A stretch of DNA of 64,000 bases from Costus lasius. Its lineage: Eukaryota; Streptophyta; Magnoliopsida; Zingiberales; Costaceae. Shown one piece after another: positions 19,593-32,345 of this stretch. The notes below the pieces were generated by a model that did no database searches, was not told where the DNA came from, and was given only the letters and a program-made list of their open reading frames with translations. The translations under genes and the position numbers were made by a program. The stretch lies in assembly GCA_027563935.2 (NCBI GenBank), contig CM050446.2:109472499-109536498 (forward strand), given 5' to 3'. Within the stretch, counting starts at the first letter, position 1; the number at the start of each line of letters is the position of its first letter.

Positions 19593-20557
19593 ATGACTAC
19601 GATGACGGATTCATCCGCAGTGGCAAGAAAGTCATCTTTGAACCCAAATGCTCCACTCTTCATCCCAATGGCATTTCAGCAGGTGGAAGATTTTTCAGCA
19701 GAATGGTGGGATTTGGTGAAGACCACGACCTGGTTCCGTGAGCATTGGTTCCATCAGCACCAAGATCAAGAAACCTTTGACGCTGATAGTGATGAGGACG
19801 ATGTTGCCAATTTGCTTCCAGACTACTTTGATCTAGGAGTTTCCAATGATTTTTCGGTTCCAGAGGCAGAAACTGATGATGCAGCATATTACTTTGAAGC
19901 AGACGCAATGTCCATGGCCATTATGAAAGAAAGAGCTGGAAATGGTAATTGTATATACCACATTCTATCTAACCAAGGTTTTTAAAATCAGTCTATAGTC
20001 CAAAACACAATGGGTATCGATACATTACATTATGTGTTGGTAACAATTGGTTCTAGTCTAAGATAGTGTTAATACCTCTATTATGTAACGATAACTAAAC
20101 CGATATATGCGTACAAACAGAGAGCGTCTAACCATTGCCAACTATGCGATAGTTTTAGTACCTCTATTATGTACCAATCTAAGACTAGATCGATATATGG
20201 GTAGAAGTCTTGGATCGATAAATGGGTACAAATGGAGTGTGTGTCTAACAATTGCCAACTATGAGATAGTGTTAGTACCTCTATTATGTATTGATCCTAG
20301 ACCAATATATAGGTACAAACCGAGAGTGTGTCTAACCATTGCCAACTATGTTGATGGCCATTGACTCTATTTATTTTATTCTTTTGTCGATGACAGGCTC
20401 TATCGGTGACGCAGAAGCAGTGGCAAGGAGTCTGGGCTTGAAGTCTCCAAAGAATGGAACAAGGCCAATCTTAGAGCCACCAAAGTATCAGCAGAAACAT
20501 GTGCAGCGACTGAGCCCAAGGTGCAGCTCACGCCATATCATTCAGCAACCTCGTTGA
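19593..20557 (+). CDS. ERD15: ERD15-like protein (PAM2-motif), two coding exons
   Basis: The coding sequence is joined from 19593-19944 and 20397-20557, with a GT-AG intron and phase-1 junction, giving 170 aa. Residues 15-25 (SLNPNAPLFIP) form a PAM2 motif, which in this family binds the C-terminal domain of poly(A)-binding protein. QVEDFSAEWWDLV (30-42) follows, then an acidic middle part. Exon 2 has DAEAVARSLGL and the terminal QQPR typical of ERD15. Length fits the family (Arabidopsis ERD15 is about 160 aa). ERD15 is a small stress-induced protein reported to dampen abscisic-acid responses. The ATG at 19593 is chosen over the one at 19545, which lies inside the predicted 5'-UTR intron. The gene looks intact and is the only convincing host gene here. 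Confidence 0.9.
20060..20350 (+). repeat. Minisatellite-like repeat in the ERD15 coding intron
   Basis: About three diverged units of roughly 90-115 bp repeat the words CTAACCATTGCCAACTATG, TTAGTACCTCTATTATGTA and GATATATGGGTA. The repeat fills most of the 452-bp intron. ORFs through it are by-products. Confidence 0.75.
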
Positions 20558-21425
20558 GACGCTGATTGTTAGGCAAGCAGTCTTTCTGTAGGGTACTCTT
20601 TTGTATAGAACTATAACAGTGCTGTTAGCTCTGTAGTTTAGTTGCTCTTGTGACTGTTGGGATCAAACGTCTGAGAAGTGTGTCAAAGAAAATAATTGAG
20701 TTGTATTACTCAACGTTTCAAATCCTAAAATAGTGTTTGTATGAATATTTCAACTTGAAAAGTTATCACATAGCTACTAAGGGGACTTTGTTATTCACTT
20801 CTGTCCACTTCTATAGTAATTGCTTGTTCAAAAGTAAAAATTGGATAATTCTACTAAATGAGTCTTAATAGTTTCTTAGATGTTCCAACCTAACAAGATA
20901 ATGTTGTTCCAACCTATGAAGATAATGCTAAGAGATGCCATTTGGGCAGATGATTATATGTTTATCCAACATTTCTCAAATTGACAACCATAATGGTGCA
21001 ACGAGGTGGAGAACAACTAAAGTGGTGTAAGGTATGTGACATATAAAAAGAAATCAAGATGAGGAGACTCAAATGTACTTAAAGACAACACATTCTCAAT
21101 ATCTAAAATATACTAATATTTAAATTTATTAGTAAGCTAAGAATATAATTATTTGAGTCTACTATTTCATCATGCAAAATGAGCTAGATGCATAAGAGAA
21201 GGTTGCTTTAAAGAGTTTTTAAGGAAGCAGTTAAGATTTGTAGAATCAAAAACGTAATCACATTTATTACTTTATTATATTTTTTTATTGAATTTCATAA
21301 ATGGGTCCCCCAATGCTCTCAAGGCTAGACACAAATTCATCTCAAGATAAGTTCTCCAAATACTAATTAATAAGTGCTATGGTCACTAATAAGATCATCA
21401 ATAAGCTCTCTAAATATAATGCTTT
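20558..21425. other. ERD15 3' UTR and AT-rich intergenic DNA
   Basis: The 3' UTR probably ends within about 150-200 bp. The rest is AT-rich with no ORF or repeat that I recognise. Confidence 0.5.
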
Positions 21426-21969
21426 TGTTATGAATAATATTATTATGGATGTCCATTTATCCACCTTCGGTTTTCATATTCTTTGGTTATAATTTTGAAA
21501 CCTATGTAAAGTAATTAACTTTTGTAATTATAATTCATAAGTTATAGATCTTTTGGGATGCTATAAATAGAGCATCTCTTTTTAGTGAAATAGAATTTTC
21601 TCCTATTACCTCAATTGCTCTATTTCTTTATTACTTTGTTTATTATTAATTTGTTTCATTTTATAATATTTATTATTTATTTTCTCTTGGTTAAGATTTA
21701 AATCTCCCTACCATTTAATCTTTGCTCATGCATATTATTTCAATTTTGACATGAGCAGAATTGTTAAAGTTCAGCGAAAAAAACTCAAATATAAAAATTC
21801 GAACCCGTGTTTACACATTTCACCTAATTTTAACTTTCTTGCTGCTTCCATTATTTTCTTTTGATTTTGTGTTTAACATATGATATGATGCAATGACTTT
21901 AATTCATTTCTTAACCATTAGCTTTTTTTATCTAAATAATATTGAATATTATCTAACTTGTTTTTATAT

Positions 21970-22360
21970 TTTTATGATAGTACTTAATATATCAAATCTT
22001 GCAAAACTTGAGTTTGTGGCTCTTGACATTACGGGGAATAATTATTTACCTTTTTGCTCTTGACATTACAGGGAAGAATTATTTATCTTAGATCTAGAAA
22101 TTCATTTTTCACCGGAAGTGGAAAAATAATGATCGTGATCGTGGTCATGGTCGTGGATATGGATATGGTCGCGGTAAAAATTCCAATAACATTCTTTTTC
22201 ACCGGAAGTGGAAAAATAATAAAAATATTGATAAAGAAAAGGGTGTGAAGAATAGCAAACATGTTGAAAATATATGCTATCATTGTGGTGGCAAAGGCCA
22301 TTGGTCACGTACCTGTCGTACACCAAAACATCTCGTTGACCTTTATCAAGAATGATTAAA
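21970..22360 (+). pseudogene. Gag remnant of Copia C2
   Basis: The N-terminal words NLAKLEFVALDITGNNYL (about 21998-22050) are followed by a partial duplication of the same segment and a large deletion. An Arg/Gly-rich stretch and a CCHC zinc knuckle CYHCGGKGHWSRTC (22275-22316) remain. The frame ends at TGA at 22352-22354. Most of the capsid part is missing. Confidence 0.8.
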
Positions 22361-22610
22361 AAATAAAAAGAAAAAGATAGAGACAAATTTTACTTGAGAA
22401 GATGGTAATTCTGATTATGACCCTATGGACATTACTCATCTAGACGTTGCTGATTTCTTTGCTGATCATTTAATTGGAGATTGTAGTGTTCAAAAAATAA
22501 TTTATTATATATTGTTGTCTAATCTTAATATTTTTTTTCAGTTAATAAAATAATAAGTTTTGTTATCTTTTAAAATATATTTTTTTCTCTAGTAGCATTT
22601 TTCTAACCAT

Positions 22611-25600
22611 ATGAACTTTTATTTTTCAATGAAGAATGAGTATTCCTTTGTTAGCACCAACATCAATACTGAAGATATTTGTCTCGCTGATAGTGCAACA
22701 ACTCACACAATTCTCAAGAATAAAAAATACTTCTCTCATTTAACAATGCAAGAAGCTAATGTTAATACTATATCTGGTAGTACAAAAATAATTGAAGGCT
22801 CCGGAAGAGCTAATATATTATTACATAGAGGAACCAAATTGTGTATTAATAATGCATTATATTCTACAAAATCTCAAAGAAATTTATTAAACTTTAAAGA
22901 TATCCGCCGAAATGGATATCATATCGAAACAACAAATGAAGAGAATATTGAATTTGTTTATATCACGAGACTTATATCAGGTAAAAAATATATATTGGAA
23001 AAATTACCTACATTTTCCTCCGGATTATACTACACTTATATTAAAACAATTGAAATATATAATATTGTAAACTAGACGTTTACAGATAATAACAAATTCA
23101 TTATTTGGCATGATCGATTGGGCCATCCCGGATCTATTATGATGCGAAAAATAATTAAAAATTCATGTGGGCACCTATTGAAGAGCCAGAAGATTCTTCA
23201 ATCTAATAATTTCTCATGTGCTGCTTGTTCTCAAGGAAAGTTGATAATTCGACCATCACTAGTCAAAGTTAGGACTGAATCTCTTGCATTTTTAGAACGC
23301 ATATCAGGTGATATTTGTGGACCAATACACCCACCATGTGGACCACTTAGATATTTTATGGTTTTAATTAATGCTTCAATTAGATGGTCACATGTTTGTT
23401 TATTATCAACCCGCAACCAGGCGTTTGCGAGATTGCTTGCACAAATAATTCAACTAAAAGCTCATTTTCCAGATTATCCAATTAAGAAAATACGCCTTGA
23501 TAATGCTGGTGAATTTACATCTCAAGCTTTTAATGAATATTGTATGTCTATTGGAATTGATATTGAACATCTTATAGCACATGTTCATATACAAAATGGG
23601 CTTGCAGAATCATTCATTAAGTGCTTACAATTGATTGCATGACCATTGCTTATGAGATCAAAGCTTCTAAATTCTACTTGGGGACATGTAATCTTGCATG
23701 CTGCAGTATTGATTCACATCAGGCTAATAAGCTATCATAAGTTCTCCCATTTACAATTGGTTTTCGGTCAAGAACCTAATATTTCCCATGTAAGAATTTT
23801 TGGATGTGCTGTATATGTTCCAATTGCTCCACCACAATGCACTAAGATAGGTTCTTAAAGAAGGTTGGGAATATATATTGGATATGAGTCTCCATCTATA
23901 ATAAAGTATCTTGAACCATTAACAGGAGATTTATTCATGGCTCGATTTGCCGATTGTCATTTTGATGAATCAAATTTCCCGACATTAGAGAGAGAAAAGA
24001 AGTAGTTGGAAAAAGATATTAGTTGGAATGAATTATCATTATCTCATCTTGATCCTCGTACAAAACAATGTGAATTAGAAGTTCAAAGGATAATTCATTT
24101 ACAAGGTTTAGCCAACCAATTACCAGATGTATTCACTGACCCAAAAAGAGTAACTAAGTCATATATACCAGCTGCTAATGCTCCAATAAAAATTGATATT
24201 CCTATTGAAAAATCTAGTATCACAAATGAGTCTCAAGCACACATGAAGCGTCGCAGACCCATCGATTCTAAAGATAAAAATCCTCGAATAAGAAAAGGAG
24301 CTAAAAATCAAGATGGCCAAATTGAGGATGTAATAACTCCAAAAGATTCCTCTGACATAATCAATATTTCAATTCCAGAAGAAACACAAGAAACTGAAAT
24401 TTTTTAAAATAAAGAGATCTCAATAAATTATGGCATGAATAGAATACAATAGAATCGACATGAAGTCAACGTTGACGATGTTTTTGCATATAATATAGCG
24501 CTTGATATAATAAATAATAATGAGGATCATGAACCAAAGTCTATTTCAGATTGCAAACAAAGAGATGATTGGCCAAAATAGAAAAATGCAATTGAAATGG
24601 AATTAAATTTTCTTACTAAACGAAAAGTTTTTTGGACCTGTAGTTCGTACACCTAAAGGTGTAAAGCCTATTGGATATAAATGAGTTTTTGTACGAAAAA
24701 AAAATGAGAATGGTGAAATTGTGAGATATAAAGCACAACTTGTTGCTCAAGGTTTTTCACAAAGATCTGGCATTGATTTTGAAGAAACATATTCACCTGT
24801 GGTTGATGCAAGTACATTTCGATACTTAATTAGTCTAGTAGCACAAGAAGGGCTTGATTTACATCTAATGGATGTTGTTATAGCCTATTTATATGGAGCT
24901 CTAGATAATGATCTTTATATGACGCTACTTGAAGGTTTTAATCTTCCTGAAGCACATAATTTATGTTCACGAGAAGATTATTCAATTAAATTAAATAAAT
25001 CCCTTTATGGGTTAAAACAATCTAGACGTATGTGGTATAATTGCCTTAGTGAATATTTGCTAAAAAAAGAATATAAAAATAACCCCATTTGTCCATGTAT
25101 TTTTATTAAAAGATTTGAAAATGGATTTGCTATAATTGATGTTTATGTTGATGACTTAAATATTATTGGAACTCCTGAAGAGTTTCTAAAAGTTATATCT
25201 TGTTTAAAGAAAGAATTCGAGATAAAAGATCTTGGAAGGACAAAATTTTGTCTTGGATTATAAATTGAATACTTAAGTAATGGAATTTTTATACATCAAA
25301 ATATTTATTTAGCAAAAGTGCTAAAAAAGTTTTATATGGACACGTCACATCCGTTGTGTACTCCAATGGTTGTACGGTTATTAGATGTGAACAAAGATCC
25401 CTTTAGACCTCAAGAAAAGGATGAAGAACTACTTGGTCCTGAAGTACCATACCTTAGTGCAATTGGAGCACTAATGTATCTTGTTAATTATACACGACAT
25501 GATATATCATTTGCTATTAATTTATTAGCAAGATATAGTTCTTCACCTACGCGAAGGCATTGGAATGGAGTTAAGCATATACTTCGCTTTCTTAGAGGAA

Positions 25601-26146
25601 CAATAGACATGAGTTTGTTTTACTCAAAAGTGCCCAAGTCAGACTTAATTGGTTATGCAGATGTAGGTTATTTGTTTGATCCTCATAATGGTTGATCACA
25701 AACAGGTTATTTATTTACATGTGGTGGAACAGCTATATCATGGCGATTTATGAAACAGACCATAACATCCACATCTTATAATCATGCAGAAATTTTAGCT
25801 CTACATGAGGCAAGTCGTGAATGTGTTTGGTTGAGATCTACGATTCAACACATACGTAACACTTGTGGCTTATCTTCAGAAAAAATGATTCCAACAATCA
25901 TACACGAGGATAATACTACATGTATTGCCCAGTTAAAAGAAGGGTACATTAAAGGAGATAGAATAAAACATATTTTACCAAAATTCTTTTTTACTCATGA
26001 TCTTTGAAAGAATGGTGATATAAGTATTCAACAAGTCTGCTCATGTGATAATCTAGCGGATCTATTTACCAAGGCACTTCCTCCAACAATATTTGAAAAG
26101 CTTGTTTATCATATTGGGATTCGTCAACTCAAAGATATCAATTGAC
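22611..26146 (+). pseudogene. Copia pol of C2: protease, integrase, RT, RNase H
   Basis: The protease motif is ADSATTH (about 22686). Integrase shows H..H (WHDRLGHP), C..C (CAACSQGK), SGDICGP, RLDNAGEF and AESFIK, matching HHCC and D-D-E. RT shows AQLVAQGFSQRSGIDFEETY, LYGLKQSRRMWY and VYVDDLNIIG (about 25141-25170). RNase H shows GYADVGY, HAEILALHEA and DLFTKALP (26059 on). The ORF is split by stops at about 23073, 23640, 23856, 24004, 24405 and 25261 and by frame changes, so it is inactive. Between 24410 and 24720 the link to RT is badly eroded. Confidence 0.9.
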
Positions 26147-26657
26147 ATTTACAAATATAGTATACTCTTTTTCCTTTATTAGGTTTTTATCCCACAAGGT
26201 TTTTCCTAGTAAAGGATTTAACAAGGCACATATTTTTTAATGGACATCCAAGGGAGAGTGTTATGAATAATATTATTATGGATGTCCATTCATCCACCTT
26301 CGGTTTTCATATTCTTTGGTTATAATTTTGAAACCTATGTAAAGTAATTAACTTATGTAATTATAATTCATAAGTTATAGATCTTTTGAGATGCTATAAA
26401 TAGAGCATCTCTTTTTATATTGAATCATCCAAACGAAAGTGAAATAAGATTTTCTCTTATTACCTCAATTACTTTATTTCTTTATTTCTTTGTTTATTAT
26501 TAATTTGTTTCATTTTGTAAGAGCTTTATGTATATTTGTTTTGCATACACAACTTATGTCGATAACCACACCATCTATCGATCTTTGTGTTTGTTTAAGC
26601 ATGAGAGGAAGTATGAATTAAACTTTGGACCACTTCTTTATTTGACAATATCACTTG

Positions 26658-26901
26658 GGGCTATTTTATTGGGGGGAAAGAAAAAAAAAAGAGAGAAGAG
26701 TAAAGAGGAAAGGAAAAAAAAAATGGGTGGGAAGAAAAATAATGAGGCTAGCGGGAGGGGGAGAAAAGTATTTTCTCTCTCTTTTGGAGCGAATGCAAAA
26801 GGGGAGAAAATTGACCTATTTTTCTTTCCCTCCAAATCAATCTCTCCAATAAATCAGGACAAAAATAAGATTTCTTTCCTTTCTCCCAATAAAACAGGCC
26901 C
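26658..26901. mobile_element. MITE-like element, 244 bp with 23-bp inverted ends
   Basis: The left end GGGCTATTTTATTGGGGGG and the reverse complement of the right end, GGGCCTGTTTTATTGGGAG, match at about 19 of 23 positions. TTG flanks both ends (26655-26657 and 26902-26904) as a possible 3-bp duplication. The inside is purine-rich then pyrimidine-rich. The superfamily is uncertain, since a TTG duplication is not the usual TWA of PIF/Harbinger. Confidence 0.6.
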
Positions 26902-26989
26902 TTGATTAATTTGTAGAAAGTATTAGTATTCTTTAGATAACATGAGCAACATAGCAAAGCAATTGAATTCATCCTAATCATAGAAACCA

Positions 26990-28861
26990 TACGTATATGA
27001 GCCTAGTCACTTGTGTTAGGCCTTTGGGCCTATGGCCCAAATCCCAACCAGCTCACTTTCGCCTAGCCGAATGGGTTGGCGGGCATAAGGAAGCGGAGCC
27101 CGATCCGCTAGCCCCTCAACAGACGAATGGCACTCACGAAGTGAATTTTTGGGCAGGTGGTGTCGGATTGCGTCGGCGTGGGCATTGATGTAGACGCGTC
27201 ATTTTAGTGGGTTGGTGGCTGACTCGAGCCAATGCATGGGAACCAAGGCGGTGTGGAGGAAGAAAACGGTCGTTGTCGTCCAACTCACGAACGTTAGTTC
27301 GGAAAAACTCTCTCGCATGCGCTCACCTTCCCACACAGCCCCTCTTCCCCTCCTCTGGCGAGCTTCGGCTTCGTTGGTTGTCTTACCTGAGCTCTCCTCA
27401 CATTTCTAATGGTGTGGGTGGGTAGTTCGTCGTCTCCATTGCTGGCGACACTTTCAGACCACCTTAGAAGGTGACCGCAGCATCCGCTTCATCAACTAGA
27501 AGGAGCCGACGATCTTCTCGCCGAGGTACACTCTCCCTCTCCGCTCGTTCTTTCTCGTTTGTTTCCTGCATGCCTAGTGGCCGCTTCTACCTGGTTGAGC
27601 TCATAGCTCCCGACGACTTCTCCCCTGCGTCTCGCCATCATCCTCTTCTTGTCCGAGCGCCAGCTGCCTGCGTGCATGAACTACCGGCCTCGGACCCGCC
27701 TGTGTGTGGGTGTCGATCATTACTTGCTGGATGAGCTCTCATCTCTTGCGTGCGAGGTCTCCCCCCTCTCTGTCGGTCGCCTGCGCCTGACGCCTTCCTG
27801 TGCTTGCTGTCTATGTGTGGTGTGACTTGTGGTGACAGCAGCCTTCCAATCGAACGAGCCACTAGATGACCTCGGGTGGTCGTCGTTTCCGTCATCAACG
27901 TAGGAGGGGCCGATCTTTGTCCACTGCCTATCTGCCTCCTTGCAACCTCCTTCTCGTGCTCACCTACGTGCGAGCCAAGACGCTCCGGCGCTGGCTGTCA
28001 CCGGCGTGCGACCAAAGCCGGCCGCTTTGGGTCAGTCGCTTGCGAGCAACTACTTGCCTCCGGCTTCACTGCCTGCCCGTGGATGCGCGCGAGTTTTGCT
28101 CTGTCAACGAGAATAGGAATGGTACTGTCCATTCACTGTCGTCACGTGCGCTCGCATGACTCCACGTGGTCTTCCCTCCAGCTGGGTAATTCTCGCCACC
28201 GTCGACGTGCGATGCCGCAAGGACATCTGGGCATCCCCGACTCCCCGGCTGGGAACGTTCGGCCATCCGCCTTCGTCCTTTCCAGTGCGCAAGCGCATCG
28301 TCTTCTACGTTCGTGAGGCTTAGATGTTATCGGCGTCGGACATGTAGACGATCGTGCCCTATTGTGGACCTTATCCGATGTGGTCGGATCTAGGTGGGTC
28401 TGCTTTGGGTCCAGGTGGATTGCAAGCGTTGATCAAAGTCGTGTTGTGACGGCAGAGATCTCCGTTGAGTCCTTGGTCGGGTTGGGGGTCGGTTCGTGGA
28501 ACCTTCCCTGCCAATCACACTCAATTTCATGGTTACAGCCGTGGTGCCTCTATGCGGGCGTGTTTGGACTCGAGTCAAGTATTGACTTACGTGTATGACT
28601 AGTAAAGAAATTTATTACCATAGTTTAGAGCGTGATAGCTTAGTATAAGAGCACCAGGGTCTATGTGTTTCAACTTGTACAAGCATTGTACTTCTATTTG
28701 ACTTACCCTGCTGTTTGTATGCAGATGGTGCTTACGACAGATAGCCGGATTTTGTCCCTAGAGGACATTGTTGGAGATGGGGCTTTAGCCCCAAGATGCT
28801 GGTGGATTTGGTCTCCACACTGCTCGTCTCCAACGAGCGCCTCGCAACTCAAGTAACTAAT
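26990..28861. other. GC-rich block without a supported gene
   Basis: About 1.9 kb is clearly richer in GC than its surroundings and has several overlapping short ORFs on both strands, none with a motif I recognise. Near the end lies a perfect stem TGGGGCT-TT-AGCCCCA (28778-28793), and one frame reads MLVDLVSTLLVSNERLATQ (about 28799-28855). It could be the leader of a large retroelement, a decayed gene or captured host DNA. I cannot decide. Confidence 0.4.
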
Positions 28862-30440
28862 GACTAAAAAAGTCATAGTGAATTTTATATGCTTATGTCG
28901 TCTTTTTGAGTCATTTATGTATTTTTGCTTATTTTTAAATTAAAATCAGTTAATTGTTTCAAAATCTACACCTCCTCTTATTTTTTTTTTCAGGTAAAAT
29001 ACGCTTAAATTCATGAATTTTGAAGGATAAAAAGGCCATAGATGGAATCAAGATGAAATTTTGAGCTTAGGAGTGAAATTTGGAATTTTTTGCCCATCAC
29101 ACCTAGTGACAAAATAAACTGCAGGCGTCACAGGGGTGTGATTCTAATATTTGGGGGGAAAACGCATCGCACGTGCCCGATTCTTCTAACGCAAATTTAG
29201 AGAAAACCAAGGCACAATCGAAAAAAAACTAAAAACATAGGATTGTTCTATAAATCGAGGAGAAAATTCAACCCTAGTATTGCACGCTCTCATGGAGAAA
29301 CGAGGGAGAAAACATAGCAGCGGCGACTGCTAGGTTTTTGGTTCGCAGAGGGCTTTAATGATCATATTTTTATACAAAAGTTTGAGGGAAGCTACGACTA
29401 AGGGAGGAGACGACACATACCAAATTGCAGAGAAAAATGAGTTCAAACGAGGGAGAAATCGCAAGAGGCATCACTGGGCTTTGTTCTCTCGCCAAGAGTT
29501 GTAGATGGAATCTTCGGTGGCGAAAGTCACAGGGTTGTGATGGCTTGTATTGCAGCTATCACACCCCTATGAAATCAGGAAATTTTTTTTTTCCTTTTGA
29601 ATTCTGATTAATTTTAAAATGAATTATTGTTGTGTTTTCGAAACTATGGTAACGTAAAATTCTTTTGGGACTGAGGGAGTAATCTCTTTTTAATTCTGTA
29701 ATGAGTAGATGATTTTTTTTACTTATTAGTTATTCTTTGAAAGATAATTTTACCTCTGTGATTATTTACTTTGAAATTATTAGTTTTAAAGTATTAGTAT
29801 GTTTTAGGGTTTATAATATGGACCGAAAGGTGATTTACGAATCTGAAACCCTTAGATTAGATCTAGAAACCTAGACTATGCAAGTAGAAGTTTACATGTT
29901 GATATTTTGATCTAATAATTCCATTGTTTCAGATATGATAATATGGACTGAAAGGTAATTTTGATTGTTAGAAGCCCTTAGGTAAAACCTATAAAATTAA
30001 GGTACAAAAGTATTTAATTTTACTTAAGAAGTTGACTTTGAGAGTTAAATTTACGAAAGTGATTTTAATTCTTTTTGTTTGGTTTATTTTTATTTAACAC
30101 TGAGTAGCAAGCCATGAAAATGAAGGCTGAATCCATGTAAGTTGGATGTCTGAAAGGAGACAACTTCTTTTAGTAAATTTTTCTTTGTCATTATTTGAAT
30201 AACTAATAAAAACTTTATTATATCTAGTCATAGGAATTAAAAAGGATGAAACCTTAGTCCTAGTTTTCTCTCTCCAATTTTCTATGACAGTTTTTTGATT
30301 ATTTGCTTTAATTTTACTTCCATCATACATCGTTCGCTTAGGTTGTAAGAATTAGATTATTTGGTACTTAACACGTAGGTCTCTGTGGGTTTAATATCTT
30401 TTTATTACTTCGACGTATCCGTGCACTTGCAGATACATTA
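28862..30440 (+). repeat. Athila-like LTR, family E
   Basis: The right end is set by ...ACATTA at 30440 followed by AGTTT and a decayed tRNA-Asp primer site (30447-30466). The left end is uncertain. TGACTAAAAAAGTCA at 28862 is a plausible start. Its palindromic motif is TCACACCCCTGTGA-like (about 29130 and 29555) instead of CACGGCCGTG, and the same motif continues into the leader at 30587, 30750 and 30945. The stem-loop module seen in the other LTRs is not clear here. Confidence 0.55.
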
Positions 30441-30446
30441 AGTTTT

Positions 30447-30466
30447 TGACATCGTTGCCAGGGACC
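30447..30466 (+). other. Decayed tRNA-Asp primer site (E)
   Basis: TGACATCGTTGCCAGGGACC differs from the intact site mainly by G-to-A and C-to-T changes. The leader from 30467 to 31145 is T-rich with short TCACACCCNTGTGA-like palindromes and no ORF. Confidence 0.65.
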
Positions 30467-31145
30467 TTAGATTTATTAATATTGAAATAATTGTTAGTAT
30501 TACTAGTCTAAGCATTGTTTTTATTTTGTCTAATTTTATTTTCTATTTTTGCAGGTTTTGGATTTTCACTAGCTATGACAAAAAATCACAGGGATGTGAT
30601 TTTTATAATTTTTAAATTTTTTCATTATTTTTACTTTATTTGTGTTTTTCTGATAGTTTTTCTATTTTGTTAAAAAATTAAAAAATTCTTAAAAATTTAT
30701 CTATTTCACGAGCCATGAGAATCTGTGAAATTTTTCTTTTTTTGCCATCACACCCTTGTGAAAATTCTGTTACAGGGTTGTGAATTTGTTAGCTATTTTG
30801 CTTTTTAGGATTTTCTAGGCTTTTTGATACTAAAAAAAATCTGAAAAAATTACCAAAAAATTTAAAATTCTAAAAATTATTTCTGATCGATTGGTGCTGA
30901 AAATTCTACATCTTGACACTTTTTGTTTTTCTGCTTCATCATCACACCCCTGTGATGATTTGTCATAGGCTTGTGACTCCTCAAGCTAAGAGATTTTTTC
31001 TATTTCTTTTTAAAAAATTCTGATTTCACCCGATAAGTTTAATGTTTGTTTATGAACAAGACTCTTAAATCTGAACAACTTCTTCCTGTGGACTCTAACA
31101 TCACAAAATCTTTCAAGTTGTGTAGAAGAGCTTTAATTTGAGGAG

Positions 31146-32279
31146 ATGTCTCTGAATCACAACCCGTGGGCAACTAATAGAGATGTGGTATACATACTAC
31201 AAGATAAGTATAAAAATAATTCATGGTGCACTCTTATAGAAAAGGTAGATTCTTTGGCTTATAAAATAGACTCTTTTAATATGCACTATGTTATGACTTC
31301 TTCTTCTATTACATATGATATTTGTGGATGTTTTGATCATTATGCTTATGAATGCCAATTAAGAATTCCTCCAAGTCCCAATTCACTATGGTACCAAGAT
31401 AATCAATATAATTCTAGATGGGAAAATCCACTAACTTCTTTTTATGAGGATAGCTAAAACTATATTTCTAAACCATACTTTAGTGATACTGAAGAATCAA
31501 ACCTAGAATCCATGTTAGAAAAATTTATGGCACACCAAAATAAGGAATTTGAAAAATCTTAAAGGGATGATTAAGCAATAAGGGGACACAATTGATCAGC
31601 TCAATTCTAAGGTAGAATCTATATCTATCCATATTGAAATGTTAGAAACCCAGATAGCATGACAAGGTAGTTTACCTAAATTCGATTTGGAAACTGAGAA
31701 AATTGATTTAGAAATGTTTCACTATGATTCTGATGATTCTAAAATTTATTTAGAAAAGTCCTACTATGATTTTAGTGATAATTCTGAATCTGATGATAAA
31801 TTGTTTATGATTAAATCTAATGAAGGGTATAAGGAATTTGAAAAAGGTTTGAAAAGTATGAATATTGATAAATCCCACTTTGATTTTGGTAATAATTCTG
31901 AAATTGATTCTTTTGATGATAGATTATTTGTGATTAAGTATGATGAAGGGCATGAGGAACTTAAAAAATATTTGAAAATTACAAATGTTGATGAATCTCA
32001 CTTTGATGTTTTACCGCTATCTACTATTCACCCTTCTAATTCATTGTTTGAAATATTTGCAGGGAAACTAAAAAAATTCTGCATTGTTGAGGAACCTAAT
32101 GTGGAATAGAAAAATTATCTAGACAATCCAATACATGAATCTTTTGATCGAAGTCCTACTCTTATTGCAATTGAAGATATAAATATGAAGAAAGGACTAA
32201 TGATTTTGCTTTCTGACAAATATAGGAAGATCGTAAAATATTTTTTGTATGAAATTGAAAATTTAGATCTTGATTTTTG
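31146..32279 (+). pseudogene. Gag-like ORF of non-autonomous Athila, copy E
   Basis: This copy is close to 38258-39382. It keeps the CCHC zinc knuckle CDICGCFDHYAYEC that is mutated in the other copy, a QI coiled-coil part (MLETQIA), and two tandem acidic units of about 40 residues (FDF.NNSE..FDD.LFVIK..EGH.EL). It ends with the RT N-terminal remnant MLLSDKYRKIV-like. A stop at about 31456, a frameshift near 31555 and further stops inactivate it. The element is cut at about 32340, where another element begins. Confidence 0.7.
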
Positions 32280-32345
32280 AATACTCAAAAAAGCCACTAC
32301 GATTGTGTTTTACATGAAATTTTGGATGCTTGCTTTAGTGGCTAT

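Larger units (their letters stand above)
21426..26522 (+). mobile_element. Decayed Copia retrotransposon (C2)
   Basis: The LTRs 21426-21668 and about 26259-26522 are highly similar. The 3' copy carries an extra stretch of about 21 bp after GCATCTCTTTTT. GCTTT at 21421-21425 and 26523-26527 is a candidate 5-bp target-site duplication, though the exact LTR ends are uncertain because the next bases are AT-rich. AGGGAGAG just before 26259 is the polypurine tract. The internal part has gag and pol remnants in order protease, integrase, RT, RNase H, which defines Copia. Confidence 0.88.

Noticed and set aside
27471..28316. Overlapping ORFs of 80-146 codons in the GC-rich block
   Set aside because: Long ORFs are expected by chance in GC-rich DNA. 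Several frames on both strands are open and none has a recognised domain.
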